A stretch of DNA of 33,888 nucleotides from assembly GCA_015478645.1 (NCBI GenBank), contig JADMIL010000036.1, forward strand, positions 1-33,888. Direction: 5' to 3'. The notes beneath the pieces were generated by a model, which saw nothing but the letters and a program-made list of their open reading frames with translations, did no database searches and had not been told where the DNA came from. Source of the stretch: Candidatus Binataceae bacterium. Lineage in GTDB: Bacteria; Desulfobacterota; Binatia; Binatales; Binataceae. The position numbers and the translations under genes are program-made. Shown here in pieces: positions 26,587 through 33,888 of the stretch; the stretch's first letter is position 1; each line of letters opens with the position of its first letter.

Positions 26587-27810
26587 TTACGCCGCGCCGG
26601 ACGCCTTGGCGGCCTTGGCCGCGGCGGCCGACGAATGCAGCGCGCGCTCGATTATCGCCAGGCCCGCGTCGGCCTCTTCCCGCGTCAGGTTGAGCGGCGG
26701 CAGCAGGCGCAGCACGGTGTCCGCCGTGCCGTTAACCAGCAGCCGCTCGGCCACGCAGGCATCGACGACGCTCTTGGCCGGATGGGTCAGCACCGCGCCG
26801 ATAATCATGCCCTGGCCGCGCACTTCGCGCACGTTGCCCGCCGCCGCGCCGATCGCGCGCAGCCGTTCGATCATATAGCCGCCGACTTCGGCCGCATTAG
26901 CCATCACGCCGTCCTGCTCGAGCGCGTCGATCACGGCCAGCGCCGCCGCGCAGGCGATCGGATTGCCGCCGAAGGTCGAGCCGTGCGTGCCGGGCGTCAG
27001 CACTGCGGAGATCTCCGCCTTCGCGACCATCGCGCCGATCGGCACTCCGCCGCCTAGCGCCTTGGCCAGCGTGATGATGTCGGGCTTTATCCCGGTTTGC
27101 TGAAAGCCGAACATCTTGCCCGTGCGGCCCATCCCGACCTGCACCTCGTCGACGATCAGCAGCAGCCGGGCGCGGTCGCATAGCTCGCGCAGGCGAACGA
27201 GGTAATCGGGATGGGGCGTGACGACGCCGCCCTCGCCCTGGATCGGCTCGACCATCACGGCGACCGTCTGCGGGGTAAGCGCCCGCTCGACCGCCGCCAC
27301 GTCGTCGTAGGGCACCAGCTTGAAGCCCGGCACCAGCGGCTGAAAGCCCTGATGATATTTTTCCTGGCCGGTGGCGCTCAGCGTGCCGAGCGTGCGTCCG
27401 TGAAACGATCCGAGCGTCGCAATTATCTCGAAGCGCCCGCCGTCGCCATGGCCCCAGCGGCGCGCCAGCTTAATCGCCGCCTCGTTGGCCTCGGCCCCCG
27501 AGTTGCCGAAGAACACCCGCCCGTCGCCGAACAGGTGGTCGAGCTTCGACGCCAGCCGCGCCATCGGCTCGGTATGGAAGACGTTGGAGACGTGGGTCAG
27601 CTTCTCGGCCTGCTCCTTGATCGCGCGCACCACCCGTGGATGCCCATGGCCGAGGCTGGTCACCGCCAGGCCGCAGAAAAAATCAAGATAGCGGTTGCCG
27701 TCGGCGTCGTAGAGGTAGGCGCCGTGGCCGCGCACAAAGGCCAGCGGCGTGCATCCGTAGGTGTTGATCAGGCTCGCGTGGGCGAGTTCGATGATTTCCG
27801 CATTGTTCAT
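26587..27810 (-). CDS. argD: acetylornithine aminotransferase
   Basis: PLP-dependent class III aminotransferase making N-acetylornithine; the same enzyme often also serves succinyl-diaminopimelate in the lysine pathway, which fits the nearby dap genes. It has 407 residues. The PLP lysine is K250 (ITLAKALGGG), with D221 (IVDEVQVGMGRTG), the phosphate loop FGNSGAEANE (101-110) and GSFHGRT (134-140). The C-terminus ends in a short Ala/Lys tail. It follows argB by 127 bp and precedes the repeat-filled gap. Confidence 0.94.
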   Translation of the reverse strand: MNNAEIIELAHASLINTYGCTPLAFVRGHGAYLYDADGNRYLDFFCGLAVTSLGHGHPRVVRAIKEQAEKLTHVSNVFHTEPMARLASKLDHLFGDGRVFFGNSGAEANEAAIKLARRWGHGDGGRFEIIATLGSFHGRTLGTLSATGQEKYHQGFQPLVPGFKLVPYDDVAAVERALTPQTVAVMVEPIQGEGGVVTPHPDYLVRLRELCDRARLLLIVDEVQVGMGRTGKMFGFQQTGIKPDIITLAKALGGGVPIGAMVAKAEISAVLTPGTHGSTFGGNPIACAAALAVIDALEQDGVMANAAEVGGYMIERLRAIGAAAGNVREVRGQGMIIGAVLTHPAKSVVDACVAERLLVNGTADTVLRLLPPLNLTREEADAGLAIIERALHSSAAAAKAAKASGAA

Positions 27811-27937
27811 CGTGAGCTGACTCCGCTTGATTCGGCCGCAGGGCGCTTGAGCGAATGTTCAAGCAGCCCGCGCGCCTTTGCGCAACCGTGACCTATCAAT
27901 GACCGCCCGCGATCGAACCGATCCGCCGGCCGGCCTG

Positions 27938-28867
27938 CTACGTCCGCGCCGGCCGCGAATTTACTTTCACGGCTTTGGCCGGCGCCGGCGCCCGCCGCGT
28001 CACCTCGGTGCCGACGCCCGCGTCGGTGAAAATTTCAAGCAGCACCGCGTGGCGCACCCGCCCGTCGATCACGTGGGCACGCACGGCCCCCGCGCCCAGC
28101 GCGTCGAGGCAGCATTCGACCTTCGGGATCATGCCTTCGCCGATCGCCCCGCTGGCGATCAATTTTTTCGCGCGCGCGGCGTCGAGCGACGAGAGCAGTT
28201 CGCCGCGGTCGTCTTTTACGCCCGCCACGTCGGTCAGCAGGATCAGCTTCTCGGCCTTGAGCGCGCCGGCGATTTCGCCCGCCGCGATGTCGGCGTTGAT
28301 ATTATAGGTGGCGCCGTCGCGCCCGTGGCCGACCGGCGCGATCACCGGGATAAACCCGCCCTCGCGCATCGTCGCGATCACCGCCGGATTGACCTCGGCG
28401 ACCTCGCCCACCAGGCCGATATCGACCGCCGCGCGCCGCCCGTTGTCGCCCTTGACGATCAGCTTCATGCGGCGCGCGACCATCAGTTCGCCGTCCTTGC
28501 CCGAGAGCCCGATCGCGCGGCCGCCCTGGCGCGCGATCAGCGCGACGATCTCCTTGTTGATCTTCTGCAGGACCATCTCGACCGCTTCCATGGTGTCGGT
28601 GTCGGTCACCCGCATGCCCCGCACGAAGCTCGATTTGAGGCCGAGGCGCTCGATCAGATGATTGATCTGGGGACCGCCGCCGTGGACCACCACCGGATTT
28701 ATTCCGACCGCGGCGAGCAGCACGATGTCCTGGGCGAAGCCCTCGCGCAGCTCGTCCGTGAGCATCGCATGGCCGCCGTATTTGATCACGAAGGTCTTGC
28801 CGCGAAAGCGCTGGATATAGGGCAGCGCCTCGATCAGGACCTGGGTTCGTTCGAGCAGATCTTGCAA
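27938..28867 (-). CDS. argB: acetylglutamate kinase
   Basis: Phosphorylates N-acetylglutamate, the usual control point of arginine synthesis. It has 309 residues. K29 in IKYGGHAM and HGGGPQI (62-68) form the ATP/NAG site, with LSGKDG (~120-125) and GMIPKVECCLDAL later. The start is a TTG at 28867 with GGAG seven bases upstream; the next ATG would remove the catalytic lysine. The N-terminal helix (MQDLLERTQVLIEALPYIQRF, residues 1-21) matches the arginine-binding N-helix of hexameric, feedback-inhibited enzymes. The C-terminus extends ~15 basic residues beyond typical. Confidence 0.95.
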   Translation of the reverse strand: MQDLLERTQVLIEALPYIQRFRGKTFVIKYGGHAMLTDELREGFAQDIVLLAAVGINPVVVHGGGPQINHLIERLGLKSSFVRGMRVTDTDTMEAVEMVLQKINKEIVALIARQGGRAIGLSGKDGELMVARRMKLIVKGDNGRRAAVDIGLVGEVAEVNPAVIATMREGGFIPVIAPVGHGRDGATYNINADIAAGEIAGALKAEKLILLTDVAGVKDDRGELLSSLDAARAKKLIASGAIGEGMIPKVECCLDALGAGAVRAHVIDGRVRHAVLLEIFTDAGVGTEVTRRAPAPAKAVKVNSRPART

Positions 28868-28972
28868 GCTCTTACTCCGCGGTTAGCGCCGGCGCCGCAG
28901 GGCGCGCGACCGGCATTCGCCCGCCGGCCGGCCGTCGCGGGCCGCCCCGCCTCCGGCGCAAGCCCCATGATG

Positions 28973-30355
<1,383 letters not shown>

Positions 30356-30442
30356 GGTTTCACTTCGCTTCGCGCCAGCCGGCGCTTCGGAATTCGGCGC
30401 GGCTTTGCGGCGGCCAAAATTTTGCGCCCGTGCGCCAGTCTC

Positions 30443-31012
30443 CTACAACTCTTCGATCACGAACTGGTCGTTGGTGTAGACGCAGATCTCGGACGCGATC
30501 TTCATCGCCGCCTCGGCGATTTCGCGCGCCCCGAGTCCGCCGCCATTGCGCACCAGCGCGCGCGCCGCCGCCAGCGCGTAATTGCCGCCCGATCCGATCG
30601 CCACGATTCCGTCGTCGGGCTCGATCACGTCGCCGGCGCCGGTGATCAAAAGCGAGCTTTCGCGATCGGCCACCACCAGCATCGCCTCGAGCCGGCGCAG
30701 GATCCGGTCGGTGCGCCAGTCCTTGGCCAGTTCGACGGCCGCGCGGCGCAGCACACCATTGAAGGCCTGCAGCTTGCTCTCGAACTTGTCGAACAGCGTC
30801 AGCGCGTCGGCGGTCGATCCGGCAAAGCCCGACAGCACCGCGTCGTTATGCAGCCGGCGCACCTTGCGCGCGCCGCGCTTCATGATCGTCTGGCCGACGC
30901 TCACCTGGCCGTCGCCCGCCATCACGACCTTGCCGCCATGGCGCACCGTCAGGATCGTCGTCGAGCGGACGCGTCCGCCCATTTCGCCGGATTCACGCGC
31001 GTGGATGGGCAC
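30443..31012 (-). CDS. hslV: ATP-dependent protease peptidase subunit HslV
   Basis: Proteasome-like N-terminal threonine peptidase. The start chosen is GTG 31012, with AGAGG eight to nine bases upstream; it overlaps the end of xerC by 20 bp. This gives a 17-residue propeptide before the nucleophile T18 ([20 protein letters not shown]). An ATG at 30982 with no clear ribosome site would shorten the propeptide to seven residues. The S1-pocket and metal segments ([22 protein letters not shown]) are intact. Mature length of about 172 residues matches the family. Confidence 0.95.
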   Translation of the reverse strand: MPIHARESGEMGGRVRSTTILTVRHGGKVVMAGDGQVSVGQTIMKRGARKVRRLHNDAVLSGFAGSTADALTLFDKFESKLQAFNGVLRRAAVELAKDWRTDRILRRLEAMLVVADRESSLLITGAGDVIEPDDGIVAIGSGGNYALAAARALVRNGGGLGAREIAEAAMKIASEICVYTNDQFVIEEL

Positions 31013-31898
31013 GGCGGTAGACCTCTTTCAAATGTTTCACGCTCACATGAGTATAGCGCTGCGTGGTCTGCAGACTCGAATGGCCAAGCATCTCCTGGAT
31101 CGATCGCAGGTCGGCGCCCGCGTTGAGCATATGCGTCGCGAAGCAATGGCGCAGGCCGTGCGGCGTAATCGCCGCGGCCAGACCCGCGCTGGCCGTGCGC
31201 CGCGCGATGATCTTCTGCACCGATCGCGGGGTGAGCCGCCCGCCGCGCAGGTTCGTCACCACCGGACCGTCCGGCGACCATGCGATCGGCAGCGCCGCGC
31301 GCCACGCGATCAGCGCGTCCAGCGCCGGCTCGCCGAGCGGCACCAGCCGATCCTTATTGCCCTTGCCCGCCCGCACCATCACCATCGCGAGTTGCTCGTC
31401 GATGTCGCGCCAGCACAGCCCGGTCAGCTCGCTGACCCGCAGGCCCGAGGCGTAAAGCACCTCCAGGATGGCGCGATCGCGGACCGCCGCCGGACCCGCC
31501 AGGTCGCCTTCGGCGTCGACCAGGCGCGCCGCGTCCCGTTCGGCCAGCACCTGGGGCAGGCGCTGCTCCAGTTTGGGCGATCGCAGCGTGCGCGCCGGGT
31601 TGTCCGCGCCCAGAGTGGCCTCGCGCCAGCGGAAGTAGGCCTTGATCGCGAACAGGCGGCGCTGCACGGTTGCGCGGCTCGCATGCCTCATGACCTCGGC
31701 GAGATAGCCGCGCACGTGGTCGGCGTCGATCTTGCCGGGCGCCACCGCGCCGTCGGGCGCATCGATCGTCGCGGCCGCGCGCGCCGCCAGATAGCGCTGA
31801 AAATCGTGCAGGTCGCTCCGGTACGCGGCGACCGTATTGGCCGCCGCGCGCGAGGCCTTGCCGATCGCCGCCGCAAACGCTTCGATTTCTTCCGTCAC
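30993..31898 (-). CDS. xerC: tyrosine recombinase XerC
   Basis: Site-specific recombinase resolving chromosome dimers at dif together with XerD. It has 301 residues: an N-terminal SAM-like core-binding domain (~1-95) and a catalytic domain with the full set R154 (SGLRVSE), K179 (GKGNK), H247-x2-R250 (HGLRH), H273 (LGHSS) and the nucleophile Y282 (QRYTH). GTG 31898 has GAGG about eight bases upstream. The xerC–hslV–hslU order is conserved in many bacteria, so this is the housekeeping XerC rather than an integron or phage integrase. Confidence 0.93.
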   Translation of the reverse strand: MTEEIEAFAAAIGKASRAAANTVAAYRSDLHDFQRYLAARAAATIDAPDGAVAPGKIDADHVRGYLAEVMRHASRATVQRRLFAIKAYFRWREATLGADNPARTLRSPKLEQRLPQVLAERDAARLVDAEGDLAGPAAVRDRAILEVLYASGLRVSELTGLCWRDIDEQLAMVMVRAGKGNKDRLVPLGEPALDALIAWRAALPIAWSPDGPVVTNLRGGRLTPRSVQKIIARRTASAGLAAAITPHGLRHCFATHMLNAGADLRSIQEMLGHSSLQTTQRYTHVSVKHLKEVYRRAHPRA

Positions 31899-32001
31899 TC
31901 TGGAGCCTCGCCCCCGCCGGGGTCTTCGCGATATGCTAGCAGCCGAGATTCGAGGGCAAAAGGCGGCCTCGGCGCGTCGCCTGCCGCGTACGGAAAATTC
32001 G

Positions 32002-32289
32002 ATGAACTGCTTTCATTGCGGGCGCGCAGCCGTCATTCAGGAGCGCGTCGGCTTTCGCGATCATTGCCCCGGATGCGACCGGCCGCTGCACGCCTGCCGC
32101 AACTGCGGTTTTTTCGATCCGGGCTATAACAATCAATGCCGCGAGAATCAGGCCGAGCTGGTCGCCGACAAGCAGCGACCGAATTTCTGCGAGTATTTCA
32201 TCCCGGCTAAAAATGCCGCGGCCTGCGCCACCCAACCCGCGGCCAATCCGCGCGCGACGCTCGACGCGCTCTTCCGGAAGAAATCATGA
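32002..32289 (+). CDS. small Cys-rich zinc-binding-type protein
   Basis: A 95-residue cytoplasmic protein with eight cysteines in paired motifs: C-x2-C at the start (FHCGR), C-x2-C in HCPGCDR, C-x2-C in HACRNCGFFDPG, then QCREN and NFCEYF. The signature CRNCxFFDPGxxNQCRE...DKxxxNFCEYF is familiar from uncharacterised proteins in deltaproteobacterial genomes, but I know no function. A double zinc ribbon is likely. ATG 32002 has only a weak GGA upstream. It is divergent from xerC (103 bp) and 54 bp upstream of glmU, probably in one transcript. Confidence 0.75.
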   Translation: MNCFHCGRAAVIQERVGFRDHCPGCDRPLHACRNCGFFDPGYNNQCRENQAELVADKQRPNFCEYFIPAKNAAACATQPAANPRATLDALFRKKS

Positions 32290-32343
32290 AGCCGCCGCGC
32301 GCCCGCGCGGGCGCAATCTGCGGCTCGCGTCCGCTCTAGCCCG

Positions 32344-33831
32344 ATGGATCACGCCACCGCCCGTCCCCTCGCCGCGATCGTGCTCGCCGCCGGTCGCGGT
32401 ACCCGGATGCGCTCCGATCGCGCCAAGGTGCTGCATGAGCTCGCCGGCGCACCGCTGATCGCGCGGGCGCTCGGCGCGATCGCCAGCCTCGGTCCCGCGC
32501 CGATCGTGGTGGTCGTCGGCCATCAGGCGGACGACGTTGCCGCCGCCGCGTCCCGCACACTGCCGCATGCCGATCTGCGCTTCGCGATGCAGGCCGAACA
32601 GCGCGGCACCGGCGACGCCGCGCGCCGCGCGCTCGGCGAACTGCCGGCCGATTTCGCTGGCGACGTGCTGATCGCTTACGGCGACATGCCGATCCTCGAC
32701 CCGGCGACGCTCGGCGCCTTTCGCGAGAGCGTTCGCGCCCGCGGCGACGCGCTCGCCTTCATCAGCGTCGAGCTGGACGATCCCGGCGCCTACGGCCGCG
32801 TCACGCGCGACGCCGCTGGCGCGGTAAGCGCGATCGTCGAGGCGCGCGACGCCACGGCCGCCGTGCTCAAGCTCTGCGAGATCAACACCGGCATCTACCT
32901 GGCCGCCGCGCCGCTCCTGCGGGCCGCGCTCGGCGAACTGCGCGCCGACAACGCCCAGAGCGAGTATTATCTGACCGATATCGTCGCGATCGCCCGCCGC
33001 CACGGCCACCCCGTTAGCGCCTGGCGCGCGCCCAACCCGGCCGAATTTGCCGGCGTCAATTCACGCGAGGAGCTGGCCCGGATGGAAGCGCAAATCCGCG
33101 AGGATGTGAACCGCCAACTGATGGCTGCGGGCGTCACCCTGCTCGACCCCGCGACCGCCTACATCGCGCCCGGCGTGACCGTCGGCCGCGACACCGTCAT
33201 CGGACCCAATGTGCAGATCCTCGGCGCCTGCCGGATCGGCGCGCAGGTGGTGATCGAGGGCACCGCGTGGCTGCGCGACACCGTGGTCGGCGATCGCTGC
33301 CATCTCAAGCTCGGCGTGCGCGCCGAGCAATGCGTCATCGGCGACGAATGCGAGATCGGGCCGTTCGCCAATCTGCGCGCCGGCACCGAACTCGAAGGCC
33401 ACAACCGCGTCGGCAACTTCGTCGAGACCAAAAAGGCGCGGCTGGGCCGCGGCGCCAAGGCCAGCCATCTGAGCTACCTGGGCGACGCCTTCATCGGCCG
33501 CGACACCAACGTCGGCTGCGGCGTGATCACCGTCAACTATGACGGCTACGACAAGCACGTCACGCGCATCGGCGACCGCTGCATGGTCGGATGCGACACG
33601 CAGCTCGTCGCGCCGGTCACGGTCGGCGACGACGTCTACGTCGCCGCGGGCACCACGATTGTGCGCGACGTGCCTAACGGCGCGCTGGTCATGGCTCACC
33701 ATCCGCAGCGCGAGCGTCCCGGATGGACTGCGCAATGGCACGCGCGCCACGCCGGTCATCCCAAGGCCGCGCCGCATCCCAAAGCCGAGGGAAAGACCGG
33801 CGGCAACGCGGGCGGCACACCCGGCGCCTAG
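32344..33831 (+). CDS. glmU: bifunctional UDP-N-acetylglucosamine pyrophosphorylase / glucosamine-1-phosphate acetyltransferase
   Basis: Makes UDP-GlcNAc for peptidoglycan and LPS. The N-terminal uridyltransferase domain carries LAAGRGTRM (14-22) and KVLHE, with GDMPIL for substrate/metal binding and NTGIYL. The C-terminal left-handed beta-helix (~255-455) carries the acetyltransferase residues in the NLRAGTELEGHNRVGNFVETKK segment and NYDGYDKH. Total length is 495 residues, ~40 more than E. coli, because of a Gly/Lys/His/Pro-rich tail. No clear ribosome site precedes ATG 32344. A palindromic repeat begins one base after the stop codon. Confidence 0.96.
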   Translation: MDHATARPLAAIVLAAGRGTRMRSDRAKVLHELAGAPLIARALGAIASLGPAPIVVVVGHQADDVAAAASRTLPHADLRFAMQAEQRGTGDAARRALGELPADFAGDVLIAYGDMPILDPATLGAFRESVRARGDALAFISVELDDPGAYGRVTRDAAGAVSAIVEARDATAAVLKLCEINTGIYLAAAPLLRAALGELRADNAQSEYYLTDIVAIARRHGHPVSAWRAPNPAEFAGVNSREELARMEAQIREDVNRQLMAAGVTLLDPATAYIAPGVTVGRDTVIGPNVQILGACRIGAQVVIEGTAWLRDTVVGDRCHLKLGVRAEQCVIGDECEIGPFANLRAGTELEGHNRVGNFVETKKARLGRGAKASHLSYLGDAFIGRDTNVGCGVITVNYDGYDKHVTRIGDRCMVGCDTQLVAPVTVGDDVYVAAGTTIVRDVPNGALVMAHHPQRERPGWTAQWHARHAGHPKAAPHPKAEGKTGGNAGGTPGA

Positions 33832-33832
33832 C

Positions 33833-33888
33833 AAACCTCTGCACCAGTTAGGTTGTCATTCTGAGCGCAGCGAAGAATCCCGGATCCG
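33833..33888. repeat. second copy of the MITE-like element, cut by window end
   Basis: Begins AAACCTCTGCACCAG directly after the glmU TAG and matches 26247-26302 with about two mismatches in 56 bp, through the GTCATTCTGAGCGCAGC core to GGATCCG. The right half would lie outside the window. Confidence 0.85.

Noticed and set aside
30993..31898. Integron- or phage-type integrase
   Set aside because: Linked to hslVU in the usual housekeeping order, with no att site, cassette or phage genes nearby; XerC fits better.

Overview
The window is GC-rich (roughly 65% or more by eye) bacterial chromosome, densely packed and carrying almost only housekeeping genes. Three gene orders resemble deltaproteobacteria/Desulfobacterota and their relatives: bactofilin–atpF'–atpF–atpH–atpA; xerC–hslV–hslU–argB–argD–argF–argG–argH; and lipoprotein–lysA–dapF–dapA. 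A pair of long amidohydrolase-2 proteins, a pair of class-III-like zinc alcohol dehydrogenases and dispersed palindromic repeats in the gaps point to an uncultured lineage such as Candidatus Binatota. That placement is inference, not proof. No rRNA, tRNA, CRISPR array, prophage or complete insertion sequence was seen.

Layout. 1-3684 (minus): ATP synthase genes (atpA cut by the window edge) behind a bactofilin gene. 4041-8225: mixed singletons, namely a PPOX-fold flavin/F420-type protein, a 2-oxoglutarate/Fe(II) oxygenase, miaB, a doubtful small ORF, a short-chain dehydrogenase, and rpsU behind a good sigma-70 promoter. 8571-9299: an unrecognised protein with a strong Shine-Dalgarno. 9300-10155: 856 bp without a convincing gene, holding a perfect palindrome built of two DnaA-box-like 9-mers. 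10156-12480: asnS, cvpA-like and thioredoxin.

12782-17811 is the most accessory-looking part. Two tandem alcohol dehydrogenases (about 78% identical) run right and end at a strong intrinsic terminator. Two tandem amidohydrolases run left towards it. A perfect 16-bp palindrome precedes the first dehydrogenase and is a good operator candidate. 18053-25968 (minus) is the amino-acid block: argF, argG, a 58-residue zinc ribbon, argH, an LptM-like lipoprotein with a fibronectin-III-like domain, lysA, dapF and dapA. It makes arginine from ornithine plus meso-diaminopimelate and lysine. 25969-26586 is a repeat-filled gap. 26587-31898 (minus) holds argD, argB, the HslUV protease and xerC. 32002-33831 (plus) holds a Cys-rich protein and glmU.

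Non-coding structure is the least expected content. One dispersed palindromic repeat family (core GTCATTCTGAGCGCAGC) has four members, one of them a 108-bp MITE-like element with 16-bp terminal inverted repeats. A second hairpin family has two members, a 56-bp unit is repeated, and degenerate ~20-bp tandem repeats lead into the ribosome-binding site of dapA. I found no clearly new multi-gene defence or mobile system. The best candidates for something undescribed are the duplicated dehydrogenase/amidohydrolase module with its operator, the lipoprotein and zinc-ribbon genes inside the arg/lys block, and the repeat families.
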